In this document: in pieces, positions 13,930 through 27,900 of the stretch
How positions within the stretch are numbered: position 1 is the stretch's first letter
Layout: each line of letters starts with the position of its first letter
Assembly (NCBI GenBank): GCA_024138025.1
Contig: JAMXBD010000237.1
Coordinates: forward strand, 372,001 to 436,000
DNA: 64,000 bases
Reading direction: 5' to 3'
Source: Combretum micranthum
Lineage: Eukaryota; Streptophyta; Magnoliopsida; Myrtales; Combretaceae
Notes under the pieces: generated by a model
Told to the model about the DNA's origin: nothing
The model's database searches: none
The model's input: the letters and a program-made list of their open reading frames with translations, nothing else
Position numbers and translations under genes: made by a program

Positions 13930-14404
13930 TGATTAGTCCAATTTGAAATGTCCATTACACTAAATTTTTATGGCTAATAATTGGACGAGGATAAGGAAAA
14001 AATAAATTATAAAAATATCATCCAATAAAAAAATCTTATAAATATTTAACTTAAACTCATTTATTAAAGACAAGTTTGAATTATAATCAGTTGATTTTTT
14101 GAAAAAGCAAGTTTAATATAACTATAATGAAGTCATCACTCCATATATTAAATTCATCATTTCAGGATATAGGTGATTGACTATAATAAATTTACTGGCC
14201 AAAAAAAGGAACTATAATGAATTTGTATCTTATATATTAAACTCTTCTTTTTTACATATTTTAAGAGAATTTTTAATTTAATACTTTTATAATTTTTTTA
14301 TTGAAATATTATTTTTGAACCTTGAATGATAAATTGGTAATCTTATAACACTTTTAATGAGAAAGGTTTTGGTAGTTAATACACCTTACATGTAATACCA
14401 TGTA
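13930..14404. other. Intergenic, no gene seen
   Basis: AT-rich DNA between the chorein gene promoter and the hAT element that starts at 14413. No open frame with protein-like composition and no bounded repeat was seen. Confidence 0.6.
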
Positions 14405-14412
14405 ATAAGTAA

Positions 14413-15646
14413 AGTTGTACAAATGGGCATCAGCTTGCAAGTCGGTCCATTTAACTTGTTTTTAAATGGGTTAGTGCTAACATTTTATGGCCTCTTTAAA
14501 AACACACTAATTTTACCCCGTATGTTTAACTCGTAAGCCAAACTCGATGGGACCATGAGTTAAGCAGGTTGATCCACTATTATTATTATTATTAATTTAG
14601 CATTGTTTTTAAGACTTTTTATGTTTGAAGTCAAAGTTATATATTAAGAGTAACAGAGAATGATAAATTGATGCAAATGTATTGTGACATTCTTTATAAG
14701 TATGTATTTATCAGTTTAAACAAGATATGATATGTAATAAATCATTTTTAAAAACTTATTCTTATATACAAGTAATTGTTGATGGTCTAATATGAAGTAT
14801 GAGCCGCCCAAGTCAAGTTTAACCTATTAGACACTTGAGGCATTTATCGAATTTGAAAAAGTATAAAAAAAAAATAGTTTGATCCTCTTATTTTTCTTTC
14901 TCAACCCAATGAGATAATGCCTAGTTCATGTTGACAGCAGCTCAAAGCCTCATTAAGATGCATTTTACCCTACTCGAAGTATTGGCTAGCTCTTATAATA
15001 TCTAGCTTGCACTTTGTCCAATGCCTTTCAAAATACTCTCCCCTAGTCAAACTCGGCATGTGTGAATATGAAATAATGAGTCCATTCCACATCCACTATA
15101 ATCGTTGTCAATGACCTATTAACCCATGATCCCACAACACGCTTAATCGTCGAAAATCGACTATAAGTATCTCTCCCACTCCACAAGAATGATCCTAAAC
15201 TCTTTTCCTCTTGCAATCATTGAATTCTCAAATTAACATACTTGCTAGCTTAAGTATTGGAATAGCCATGCCAAGCCTAATCCAAGTGCACCATGGGCTG
15301 TGTTCTATTTTATAGGTTTGCTAAACATCAAAGTCCATCATAAACTCTTTCTCCCTAACCTTTAATAGAGTAAAACTGGTGATAATAATTAAAATTGTAC
15401 TAGATTTAATCACTAACATATACAAAACCCTATAAAAACTTTTTTTTCTTTATCATATACATCTTAACTTGTTTAATGGGTCAGATAAATGCATTGGCTC
15501 ATTTGACTCGTGGGCAAAAGCGACCTGAGTGGTTAAGAAATTTTTGCACATTTGTTAAGTGGTCTAAATTTTTTGGCCCATTTAATTTGTAGGTCAAAGT
15601 GGATCAGGTCGGACTTGTCGTTTAAACTACTTATGTACTTCTAGTG
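14413..15646. mobile_element. Non-autonomous hAT-like element, 1.23 kb
   Basis: The element is flanked by a perfect 8-bp direct repeat, ATAAGTAA, at 14405-14412 and 15647-15654, the duplication length of hAT transposons. The ends are diverged inverted repeats (left AGTTGTACAAATGGGC, right reading inward CACTAGAAGTACATAAG). Both subterminal regions carry scattered 'cccattta'/'taaatggg' motifs, typical of hAT subterminal repeats. There is no transposase frame. The interior at about 14880-15330 resembles a short LTR: a TATA-like CTATAAGTAT at about 15159 followed by GCTTAAGTATTGG at about 15247. It may therefore be a nested element. Confidence 0.75.
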
Positions 15647-15654
15647 ATAAGTAA

Positions 15655-18600
15655 GTATCAATAATTTTTTAATATGTAACTATATTTATAAATTATGGTG
15701 GTAGTTATTGTAGAATTATCTACTATCTATTTTATATGTGAAAATATAATTAATAGTTTTTAATGTGTAATTGTACTCTTAACTGCGTACGCGGTCGGAT
15801 GGTGTTGAAGGTTCCCACTAAAGAAACGTAAGATACTCTATTATTACTTTAGTTTTTGTTTTTTCCTTTTTTTTTTTTAATTCAGTTATTGTCATGAATA
15901 AATATTGGATCGCGGGAGAGTGTCAGGAGAGGTTTGTCGGATTTGGGTGGTGGCTCTTTGGAAGTTAGCTCATGGCGAAATCGAGAGTTTCATCGGTTGT
16001 AATCCGAAGTACAAACCTTTTAAGGTTTTACCATGCTCTAAACCCTATAGGACTTGGGTGCCGTCTTATAGAAAATTGCAAATACATCTAATGTGAAAAA
16101 AAAAAAAAGAAAAGAAAATTATATTAAACCGAGGTTATACTTCAATTGATATAGTGATTTAACTCGCCAAAGTGAAATTAAGTTTGATTTTTATAATATA
16201 AGATGAGTGAAATCTTCTCTTTCCTTTTTTTTTTTTTTTCTCTGTCTTTTATTAGTATGATCCTAAAGGGATATTATATTTAATAAGATGTCCAATAAGA
16301 CAATAAAGATATAAATGTAATTACAAACCACAATCTATGTTTTGATTTTTTTTTTTAATAGCAATATTGCTTATATTTTTCTATTTGACAAATAAATGAC
16401 TTATATTTATCATTATATACTAATACTAACCGGAGATTCGTGCTGGATTCTCATTGGTTTATGCTAATAATTTTATATAATATTATTAATTATATTTAAT
16501 TATAATATAATAAAAATGCATAGCAACAAAAATAAAAGATAGAAGAAGCTGTTATGTGTCATTGCCGGCCAACCAAAACGAATAACATTCCAAAACAAAG
16601 CAATTGCGCTAAAGTCTTTCCCTCTCTAACAGGAAGGTAATCTTTATGATAACAATTCTTTCATATTTTTCATTCTCATTGTTGCGATTCCTCGGATATC
16701 AATGCAAGAAGCTGCATTATGAGCTCTTTGTTGCTTTCTAAGCAATAATATGTATAATGAGCGAGTCGGGACTTAACATTATAGATCTGATGTGAATTTT
16801 AGAATCAAAGGTGAGATTATGGGTAGAAATCAACACCCTTAAACTAAATGATTAAAAAGGAAAAAAAATATAGGAGGAAAACCAATTGTAAACCCTAAAT
16901 AATCAAAATTAAGTCAAAAGGTTAAGAATGCACCGGAACTGGTTTGGGATAGGTCATATAAGATCTAGACTTGGCCCACTTTCATACGAGATATTTCAAA
17001 TCCAATTTTAAATTCTATAGAGTTTTATGTTGAAGTTTTTTTTTTTTTTGTTTTTTTCTTAAACTGCAGATGTTTAATAGGTTGCATGCTATATAGTAGT
17101 AACTAGATTGTAATCTACCAAGCTTCTATAAACATGGTAGCACAAATCTACTTCTACAACTTACCAATACAATGTCTCCTAATTAATATTGAGAAATGAT
17201 AGTAAACATAGATCTTAAATATGTTAAAAAGGAAAAATGCATATCACTTATTTGCAATTGAGCTTGATAATCCAATCTTAATAATCCAATTGATCTTTAG
17301 CCCATTAAATGATTTGTAAGATCATGATTAAGCTTAAGTTAAAAAATTCCAAACTCAATTTGATGTCATGGACCTATTTAATGGGCTAATGCAAAACACG
17401 GGAAACGAAAGTGTATTTGGTTCACATAAATTTATGAGACTGGATGAATTAAAAATCATAATCTCTTATATGCTAGCTGTCATGGACTTTGGTACTAAAT
17501 AATTGTTCATAAGAGTATCAGACAAATTTGAAAAGAAATAGTACCATGTGGAAGATGGGGCAAATCCTTTTTCACTGTACAACTCAAATTCATTGAATAA
17601 CTTTAAACTTTATAATATCCTTGTGCCGTACTTGTGTATACCAAATAACTGATACTGGAAAGTACAAAAATTCTTATACAGTACTATGCATACTAAACAT
17701 AATATAAGTAAATTGTGCTATTCAGTATTCTTCAACTGTGAGGTTCAATTTTCCTTTTCCTATTCAATTCTTGTAACCAATTGCTACTTAAGTCTAATTA
17801 GAGATGTTTTGGGAAAATTTGACTTAACATGCTCGGATTAAGGATTGTTAAACCTCTTTTTCTACTCTTAGCCTTACTTCGTTGTCTCTTAGACGTAAAG
17901 TAAAGTCAAGGAAGGTTTTCAAAGCTCATTTAGGCTTTGTTTTATTTAAAAGTAATCATGTCAACTAGTATAAGTTGAATGGTATAATTGGTCTTTTTCT
18001 TAAAGGAATTGTCTTCGTTTTACATATTATAAGCCATTGGTTGACCCAAGCTCGAGTCTAAACACACCTTCGTGAGAGCTCAAATATAAGTCCAATAAAA
18101 AAGAAGGGATGCATCTTAGCTAATAGCCATTGGATTATCTAGAGTGATCAAACAACTAATAACAATACTAAAGTATTCAAATTGGTCTAATGATTGAGAT
18201 TGACCTCTAAGATCTATAAATAAGACCTTAACTCTCTTTTTACTACCCTTTTTTACTTCATAAGATTTAAGATAAATGTGGAAATTTTTCTAAACTCTTC
18301 TAGACAAGACCAAGCAACTATTTGATAAAGAATAAATCAAAAAATAGCTAACTCTACTCACTTTAATCCTCTCTCACATGTACATCATGAGACACTATGT
18401 TCACCTATTCCTTTTTCTATATATTTTTCCATCACATCTCTAAACATGTCGCTAGATCAAGTGATCTCTCATGTAGCCTTAATGGATATTACAAAATATT
18501 GATTATCAATAATAACCCCCATACCTGTTTAGCTTCTTATCATTTCAATTTGACTCATCTACATGTCTAATGACTGAGGGTGTAGGAGAAATATTCTCTA

Positions 18601-19240
18601 TTTGCTTGTTGTTCCTTTGTCACTTTCTCATTTAATTTTTGCTTGCCATTCGACACTTGCAGGGTTAGTTGATTAGGAAGCTAGAGAAGAAAACTATGTT
18701 TAGCACTTTTTAAGAAAAGAAAACAAGTCAAACTCAGTGGAAATAAAGAAAAATTTATAAACAAAAGAAGTATAATTTTTCACTATGTTTGAGAAAATAT
18801 AACAAGAAAATAAAAAGAAATATATGTTTATATGTGTGCTTGGTGTTATTAAAAGGAAATCAAGTAAGATAATATGTATATTTATAAAATTATCATTATC
18901 TTATTTCGATAAAGATTTTGCAAGTGGTGCTTTGCTCTTATTTCCATCCATTTTTGTTAATATTTACTAAAAAAAAAAAAGAAAATCAAAATAAACTAAA
19001 AAATAAAATTATTTCCACTTATTCTCTTTTTTTTTTATTACTTACTTTTGGTAATGTCAATTTTGATTCTTCCTTTAATCAATAGAGCACCTGACCACAT
19101 TTCATTTAATTCATTGCATTTTCTTCCATTTCTATTGTTTTTCTACCTATTCAAATATACTTGACACAAGTGGGTCTATAGTTCTAGATGATCATAGTTG
19201 CAAATGCTACAATATGAGTTTGTGGATGTGAACTTATTTT
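15655..19240. other. Intergenic, decayed repeats, no gene seen
   Basis: AT-rich DNA with poly-A and poly-T runs at about 16097, 16230, 17038 and 18969. A locally GC-richer segment at 15905-16096 ends in an A tract and has weak pol III box-like words (TAGCTCATGG, GGTTGTAATCC). It could be a SINE, but no target duplication was found. An open frame in that segment has no recognisable domain. Confidence 0.5.
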
Positions 19241-19250
19241 TGTTTATACG

Positions 19251-19432
19251 GTCTATTAGGCGGTTTGATTTTTATTTGTATTTGATATGTATATATTTTT
19301 TATTTGTATCTAGTTTATTTGATGTATTTATGAGTAAAAATATTTATTTTTCGTTTGTATCTATTTTTACCAAACAATGTTAAAAACAACAAAAATAAAA
19401 TATCAAAAGGATCTGCAAATGATAAATCAAAC
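19251..19432. repeat. AT-rich palindromic dispersed repeat, copy 1
   Basis: First of four related copies in the window (the others near 38985, 40094 and 40765). They share a core like GAGTAAAAATATTTATTTTT, followed by a T-rich 'tgtatctattt' stretch and an 'aaaataaaatatcaaaa' arm. The copy begins with TTTGATTTTTAT-type sequence and ends with AAATCAAAC-type sequence, so the ends are roughly complementary, as in a MITE. Target duplications were not resolved. Confidence 0.55.
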
Positions 19433-21040
19433 TGGCGCTTAAGTTTCTGACAAACAAATAAATAAAAAATAAAAAGCTATTCCACTTGGAACAAGCATGG
19501 AAATGTTAATAATGTTACCCAATCCAACATGAGAAGAGACAGTGGTGTAAATATTGAATTTGGCATGTTTATGCATTGACTAACGTTAACTATGTGCTGA
19601 TTTGATTAATATTATTCCAACGATCCATTAAAAAAAAAAAAAAAGATTAGTGTGACATATTACTACTCCACATGAATGATGGTAAATATTGATATAATTT
19701 AAATAAGTTGTAAAAATGTTATAAAATTTTTATAAAACCGTTTATATAAAAAAAAAATTATCTATATTTATACATCATTAATTATTTCATATGATATATC
19801 ACTTCAATAATACTTTCCTTCACGGCAGATCCTACTTCGAGAAAGATAAGAGAGGAAAGTTAGGAAAAACTTAAAACGTTGATTAAGGTGACCATTATGC
19901 TTATGCATAAAGTGTCCAGCCTTCTTTTTGAAAATCACAAGCAAAGATCGGGTTTTTATAGTAAAACGATAAGCAGCTGTCAGGCATAAATGAGTTGGAA
20001 TTGATTGGCACATGTTATCACAAGCGTGATAAGCGGAATGTGGAATAATATTTTTCTGATCGGGTTATAGGATTCGGTTTTAAACAATACGAGATTTGAT
20101 AAGTGATTAATATATTATAAAATACAAATATAAATGTTGAAACACTCTCTTGCCGATCAAGTTTTCACTTTTTATAGAGCTGGACTAAAATTTTTGGTAA
20201 TGTAGCATGAGAAATTCCATAGTTGCATCATTTAATTTTAATAAGATCGATCCCGTTGATTATCTAAAAACTCATATTATATCCAACCATAATCGAACTA
20301 TTAAAATAGTTAATATTTTAATTACTATATTTATTTTAATATTTAGATAGTTAACCAAACAATCCTATTGACTGGATCATAAAAAATACATGTATCATAC
20401 CCAACCTACGTAACTTTTTATTTATTAATTTTCTTTTTACTATCATTTATGTTATTCGTGTACTAAATAATAATTTTTAAGTCCCATGGCTACGACCACC
20501 GTACAATATATTATAGAGTATGAATGTAATATTCCATTATGGGACAGGACAATGTTCTCTTTACAAGAATATGATGTTCATATAATAAACATTTCTCAAC
20601 TTTACACCCTAATGTGAGATGGGGCAACAAACTGCCGTATGATAGGGTGGAATTTTTCGGTTCTGTGTCATAGAATTATCACTCATGGATAAATTGATAC
20701 GATGCAGTAAGGATGCCGTTATTTGACGTTGGAAGATATGAAAGAATAATGTCCCTCTAAGTTATTGTAGAGTGATTTTGATAATTAGAGTTTGTACCTA
20801 ATTTAATACTATGGATTAAATTTACAGACCGGGCAATGGGTTAAAAAGAATTGGGTTCAAGTAGGCTTGGTAGATTCCAAGTAGGGATTGCTTGGTCAAA
20901 TCATCCACACATTGGTTAACGGTCTTGCACTTTTCCTACATGAGAAAAAGTGAAAAACAAGTAAGGCCAAGAGTGGTCAACGTTTCAATTGCCAACAATT
21001 AAAGGAAAAGAAAATATCAACCCTAGTATTAATATTACTA
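19433..21040. other. Intergenic, no gene seen
   Basis: AT-rich sequence without recognisable coding, RNA or bounded mobile features. A short minus-strand frame at 19804-20013 shows no family likeness. Confidence 0.5.
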
Positions 21041-23230
21041 ATGAGTAGAGAAGAATACATCACCTATCGTGATGCTTCTACATAGGGATGCAAGGTGGAA
21101 AGGTGATAACGCATACTTTTAAACAACTAAAGCCATATGAGAAGTATTATCCAACACAGGACCTAGAGTTAGTTGTTGTGGTTTTAGCATGTGGAGACTT
21201 TACGTATACAGTGAAAAGTGTAAGATTTTTGCCAACCACAAGAGTTTGAAGTACATATTCACTCAAAGAGAAATGGTCGGAACTAATTAAAGATAATGAA
21301 GTAAACATTTAGTACCACCTAGGAAAGGCTAATATTGTGACTGATGTGTTAAGTAGGAAGAGAGAAAGAAAATTAGCTACTTTAATAACTTCAAATAAAA
21401 GACTTACACTATATTTGGTTGAATTGAATAAAATCAGCATTCCATCTTTATTCTTATAGAATATCTATTCCTTTGTTTGGTTTGTAAAAAATTTTACCAA
21501 AATAATGTCTATTCCATATGATACAAAATAGGTAATGAATTTCCATTCCTTCCCTTTCTTAAAGGAATGGCTGTTCCTAACTAAAAAGTATATTTTATTT
21601 CGAAAATACCCCTAACTATAAAATAAGAAATTATTATTCATTTCCAGATTTATTCCATTCCAGTGAACCAAACACACCATTATCGAAGATATGAGAAAGT
21701 TGGATTTAGAAGTAGTGACAAGGCAAATGGCAACATGGATAGCTAGCCTGATAATTCAACCTACGATACTAAAGAAGATTTAGGCAATTTAGATAAATGA
21801 TGCTATTATCCAAGATATAAGAAGAATGATGGATACAGTAAAAGCAATGTAGTTCCACATAGATGGTAAGGGGGTATATTAAGATACAAAGGAAGATTGT
21901 GTGTAATAGATAAAGAGGATCTGAATAAAGAGTTGTTGAAGGAATCCCATTACTCGAGTTACTCTATTCACCCAAGAGGCAATAGGATGTATAAGGACTT
22001 GAAGCAATTATATTGGTGGAGCAATATGAAGAAAAAAATCACAAAATATGTGTCATAGTGTCTGACATGCCAACATATCAACATTGAACACCAAAAGCCG
22101 GTAGATGAATTAAAATCGTTACCAATACTCAAATGGAAGTGAGAGCACGTAACTATAGATTTTGTGACTGCTTTTTCCAAGACAAAGGGCAAGTATGATG
22201 CTATTTGGGTAATTATAGATAGGCTAATGAAGTCTACACACATCCTACCTATAAAGATAGGTTATACACTCTGACAGTTAGTGGTACTCTATATTAAAGA
22301 GGTAGTGAGGTTACATAGGGTACTAGTCTCATAATGTCAGATTGTGATACTAGGTATGGAAGTAAGTTTTGGGTAAATCTATATCAAGCCTTAGGTACTA
22401 AATTAGACTCTAGTACTGTTTTTCACCCACAAACAGATGGGCAGTCAGAGTGCATAGTTCAGATTTTAAAGGATCTATTAAGAGCATGTGTGCTGGACTT
22501 TGGTCATAGCTGGATGAACATCTACCATTGGTGGAAATTACCTATGATAATAGTTAATAGACAAACATTCAAATGGCACCTTATGAAGCTTTGTATGGAA
22601 GAAAATGCAGGTTACATATACATTAAGATGAAGTTGGAGACGGACAAATATTAGAACCTGAATTAGTACAAGATGTAATAGATAAGGTCAATTTAATCAG
22701 GTTAAGAATGCAAGCTGCTCAGAGCAGGTAGAAGAATTATGCTGACAAAAGAAGGAGACCTTTGGAATTTCAGGTGGGAGTGCATGTATGATTAAAAATT
22801 TCTCCAACAAAAGGTATGGTGAGATTTGACTTAAGGGGTAAGTTGAATCACAAGTACATAAAGCTATTTAAGATACTAGAAAGGGTAAGAGATGGCGCTT
22901 ACGGTTTAGCTTTGCTACTGGTGTTAGCTGGAGTGCATGATGTGTTTCATGTATCCATGTTAAGGAAGTTTATGAAGGACCCATATCAAGTGACAACACT
23001 TGAACCTTTGGAGGTGCAACATAATCTCGTGACGATTGAGAAACCGGTGAAGATTGTAGATAATAAAGAAAGAATACTCTGGAGAAGAAAGATCATATAT
23101 GTGAAGGTTTAGTGAACCAATCAAATAGAGCAAGATGCCACTTGGGAACTTGAAGATGAGATGAAGTCCAAATATCTAGAATTCTTTAATAACGCAAGTC
23201 AGTTTCTAGGATTAAAGTTTCTAAAGAAGG
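21040..23230 (+). mobile_element. Degenerate Ty3-type retroelement pol (RNase H, integrase, chromodomain-like tail)
   Basis: Domains appear in the expected order on the plus strand but in several frames with stops. RNase H remnant at about 21100-21360: a 'NHKSLKYIFTQRE' segment, then 'YHLGKANIVTDVLSRK'. Integrase zinc-binding and core region at about 21890-22600: 'WVIIDRLMKSTH', then 'MSDCDTRYGSKFW' and 'VFHPQTDGQSE', family landmarks of Ty3 integrases. C-terminal part at about 22816-23190: 'DVFHVSMLRKF', then a chromodomain-like 'DATWELEDEMKSKY'. A MITE splits it at 21407-21679. The copy cannot be active. Reverse transcriptase sequence upstream of 21040 was not recognised, so it is 5' truncated. 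Confidence 0.85.
21407..21679. mobile_element. PIF/Harbinger-like (Tourist) MITE inside the Ty3 remnant
   Basis: The 273-bp insertion is flanked by TTA at 21404-21406 and 21680-21682, the 3-bp duplication typical of PIF/Harbinger elements. The left end, CACTATATTTGGTTGAATTG, and the right end read inward, TGGTGTGTTTGGTTCACTGG, form imperfect inverted repeats followed by 'GAATAAA'. The interior has inward-facing 'ggaatgg' and 'ccattcc' words. It separates RNase H from integrase sequence, so it landed after the retroelement. Confidence 0.75.
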
Positions 23231-24900
23231 GATAAATAAAATAACTAGAAATATATATAATAAATAAATCAAGTAATTAATAATTAAAGAAAGAGATTAA
23301 TTAAGAAAGGCAGAATCATCATTATACTTATAAATTCAAAAGATACGTTACTAATAGGAGACGTATATGCTAAAGGGGGAAATAGCCACCACACTCTTTT
23401 CTTTCTTCTTTCGCTCTACATTCTTCTTTAGAAACCCTTTCATCTTCTCCACACCATTTTAACACGATAGAAACTCTTGAAGAAAATCTCGATACAACAT
23501 GTAGCAAGAAACAGTTTTAACCCTAAACTTGCCTTTGGTGAATCCTTGTGAAGAACAAGCGTTTCTCGAATCAACGTAAGTTCTTCTAATCTTGATTTCT
23601 TAAGTTGGAGTAGGAATTCTTAGAATTAGATAATTCGAATGTTAAGTGTTATTGATGTTGAAGTGTTGGGACTTTATACATCCAATGATTAAAGGAAGAG
23701 AGAGCAAACTAGACAAAAAAATAGCTCTTTAGATCGTAGGAGGCATGAACAGGGAAACAAAACCGTGTTTCGAACCATGATTCCCTCTAATCCACATCAT
23801 TCGTGATGCCTCGGCAAAGCTATGGTCATGCCTAGGGCGATCACAATCGTACTAGAACCCGTAAAAGTCTCTATGATGGCAATAAGCCTTATGCCCTACC
23901 CTTGATAGTCTTTCTCCTATATTGAAAAGCTAGAAAATTAAGTGGACTTTACTTAGATCCAATCAAACGAGAAAGATAAAAGAGTGTATAACAAATTAAG
24001 ACTTACAACAAATGTAAAGGATGAGTTCTAAAAGTTGTGTTTCTATTATGGTTCAAGTTAACTGAGTTAGATTCTTGAGGTTGTTATGAGCCGTCTGAAC
24101 GAGTACATATACCATGCTTATTACTTATGTGTGTTAGGTTAGAACTTTAATCAAATTAATTGACTATTTGACTATATAAGATTGTTTGCTGCTTTTGTTT
24201 GGCTGATGTCGATTAATGGGAAGTGCCCACTTACTGGCGCTACATCCCGATGATCTTGGTATAGTGTTTTTCCAAGTGGAGTTGCATCTAGAAATGATCT
24301 AGGTATTTCTAGGAGTTTTTGGGTTATTAGGGAGTAACCAATAACCATGTTTTGGTTTCAATTTTTGGGATATTGAGGAGTACCTAATATCTAATACATA
24401 TTATTTATGTGTGAATTAGGTATTAAGTTACCCTTTGTTGATGTTTGTGGGACTAAGTACTAAAGATAATAATTGAATTGTTGGAGCATGTTTTGCATTA
24501 AGTGTTTGTACATTGTGATGCATAATCATGCATGTGTATTTGTAGTATATTATACTAGGCTTCGAATAACTCTTTTCTTTTTTAGGTACTATTGAAGCAT
24601 CCATTATGTTTGATTTGTTAGGATTTGACATAGTTATGGACTATGGGAGGACACTTGTAGAAAAGATTACCCCGTTGACTATAAGGGAATGTATGCTAAT
24701 TGTTGAAGTTGGAAACTTCTAAATTTAACTAAGATGATAGTGTGTTTTTAGTATGTTGTTATGGGCATGGATCCTATATGCTTTAATGATTTGTTGATGT
24801 TGTTGGTGGACTTTATAAGCCACTAGCCATTGAACGTAGAGAATGTATAGTGTGTTACTCCATTCAAGTGTCATTAAATGTGTATTGATATGTAAAGACT
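23230..24900 (+). mobile_element. LTR-like sequence downstream of the Ty3 pol
   Basis: Beyond the pol remnant the DNA has the look of a long chromovirus-type LTR. There is a pyrimidine-rich transcript-start-like region at about 23390-23460, then a 'gtaagttcttctaatcttgattt' block near 23576 that resembles LTR R/U5 sequence I know from similar elements, and 'ggcgctacatcccgatgatctt' near 24236. I could not fix either end or a second copy, so this is inference from position and texture. Confidence 0.4.
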
Positions 24901-24999
24901 AGACATGCTCCAAATCTAAATTCAAGCATACCTGATCCTCAACCACATATAATACCTTAGATATTATATACCCAAGCTTCCTTAAAAAATATATTTATC

Positions 25000-27900
25000 G
25001 TGAATATTTACTAGCCAGTTTTAAATTCTAAAATCATTTAATTGGTTCTAGAGACAATTGGATTTAGCAGCAGTAAAATAAACTTTATAAAAACATTTCT
25101 AACTTCTACTCATACAAGTAGATTGATTTTCATAAAACAAAATCATACCATTAGGTATCTCTCTTACCTTTCATGATGATACAACAAAACTTAAAAGCTC
25201 ATTACAAAGCATATAGGCTTCTTAACTAAACTCTTAAAGAAATTACATTTCCAAAAGATAAATTCAACTCTTTATACAAGAACGAAACAAAATAAAATCC
25301 ACGATCCTAACTCACTTCACTCTCCAAGAAACTCTCCTCAAATCATCCCATACTCCCCATTCAATCTCATCATCAACATCACCATCATCATCATCACCAA
25401 TCAACACCTAGAAAGAAGACAACAATGAGCTAAAGCCTAATACAACAGTAATAGATACATACATAAGATGACATACATGCTTATTCTAATGCAATGTATC
25501 AAACAACAAGCTATTATCTTTAAATTAAAGTGAAGCAAGCATCACGGGAGCATCCACACTCTTGAGTAAGCCTTTGGGAATCTAGGACTCTTGAGCAACA
25601 ACAGCTGTTTAGGGGTCTGATATAAATAGTCTGGATACTATCACCTATATCTAACTGAAAAAGAAAATAGCCCATCTAGGGTTCACAATTGTTACACATA
25701 CCCTACCCAACACAATCCATAATATAGCAAGGCTTAGCCAGTCCTATAAATATGAGCCCTACTATATTACTTCTCGCCGATGAAGATAGATGTAATGTCG
25801 ATACTATTTGCTCCATTAGCTACCTGCTGAGCCACTTGTGAATTGTTATTACATCATGGCATGGTAGAAGATGGCCTAAGTGCCTGACCCTAACTACTAT
25901 GCCTAGCTCTGGGCAAGGTTATCACTCCCCGAACCGGATTAAACAACACAAGCACAAGTAACACTCATTAATTAGGTCATCTTTAAGTTTTACTTCATTA
26001 GGAATACATATCCTAATAAACAATAAGCACGTCACTGTGTATCTTATTGAGTCGAAATCCAAATAGAAACTCATAAGCCATCTCAGGGGATAAATTAAAG
26101 GATTCAAAGGCAAACATCTGTTTAAGAAATTAAACTACATAAGTAATTAAATTAATTATTCACTTATACCAAACTTATTTAAAACCTATTTGATCAGACA
26201 TAAGTAGGAACCTCATCATGGCTTGAAGATCACCTCGCCAAGATACAGATAGTTATCCATTGTCTGTCAAATTATTTCTTTTTATTTTTGTTTATAATCA
26301 TTTATTATCGTACTTCTTAACAAACAAATATTTGAAACATAATATTCCATTTACTATCTACAGTTTAACCTAACACATTAACCTAAGCTAATTGATTAAA
26401 TTTAATCAATCTAATTTATTTTAGTTCATTAAAGTTTGTTAACCCACGTTGAACTTAAGATTGTTAACTATGTTTATTTTATATCTAACTTTTATGTTTA
26501 ATTCAATTATTTGTTAAATCTATAAATTCCCTTAAATCATTCCTAATTATATAAATTAACTAACATAACATGTTAACTATTATTTATCAATCACATTTAT
26601 TTTATTCATATTTTTATGAAGAACATAGGTAGATACATAAGCCGTGTTTTACCCCATGTAAATGCATATGAAGAAGCCGGGCCAAATACAACAAGTCGTA
26701 TTCTCATCATATTTTATAAATATGCCAAACATTCGAAGATCGAAGAGAAGCATGGCAAGATCTATTTAGCCGTGTTCTACTTAATATAAAAACACACAAT
26801 AAACAAAAGGAAACATGGTGGGATAGGGATGCCATGTTTTAGCTATATTGTTTTGGAAATGTGTATGTAAAATGAAACAGAGATAATCATGGTTGGATAG
26901 GATTGATCGTGCTCCGGCTGTGTTTCTTCTCTAGTAAGTAAAAATAAAGAGCACGGTTGAATATAACTTCTTGTGTTCCCTTCGTGCTCATATATAAAAA
27001 CACAGCATGTACATTTTTCCTACTTTAACTACTTGTTTTACATCATTTTTCAACATCTAATATTTTATATCAGCATACAAACTTGAAATCTTCATTTATA
27101 ACATCTATAATCATATTATCACTTCGAATTCCATCAAATCATCTCACCATCTTCGAATTATATACATGCATACTCAACCCTAGGTCTAATCATACATGTT
27201 TATATATCTCTTGTTTGTCAATTTTATCACTAACTCTATATCTAACTAGCATCTATTCATCATTTTCATGCAATAACAAAAAAATAAACAAAGAAGACAA
27301 CTACACTTATCTTTGTAGCAAACAAATGCAAATTAATTTTCACTATTCCTCCTCCTTTATGGTTGATGAAGCTTCTACATGCCCATTCTCCATATTCTAT
27401 CTTGTTTTTTAACTTTAACTTCTCTTATGATCTTGTTGAAATTAAGATTGGGAGTTGATTTGGAGAGAAAGAAAAGAAAGAGAAGAGAGAAAGAGAAAAA
27501 CAAAAAAGCAAAAGGAGAGGGAGAGAAAAAGAAAGGCAGGGAAAGAAAAGGAAAAAGGAAATGATAGGAATTATTTAAAAGATATTTTAGAGTAAGGGTA
27601 TTAGGTTTAAAACTTTCAGATAAATATTTTTAATTTTGAAAGTGTTTAAGAAATAATTTGATAATATAATTGTTATAAATGAGTAACTTATAATAGGAAT
27701 TTAGTTTAGCAAGTTGGTTTTATATCAAATTGTTATTTAACTTGAGTTTAGACTCAAGAACTGATATTTTTAGACAGATAAATGATTTCAATATTGATAA
27801 GGGTCAAGATATAAAATCAGAGGCTGAAATTTAGGAATTATGATTCCACTAAATATTTAAATTGCATATTAGGAGTTTAGGGATTCAAAATCTCAAATTT

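Noticed and set aside
15905..16096. Possible SINE or small gene
   Set aside because: Weak pol III box words and an A tract, but no target duplication, and the frame has no recognisable family; kept only as a remark.
27379..27564. Lys/Glu/Arg-rich plus-strand frame
   Set aside because: Comes from a purine-rich low-complexity tract in LTR-like DNA; no domain.
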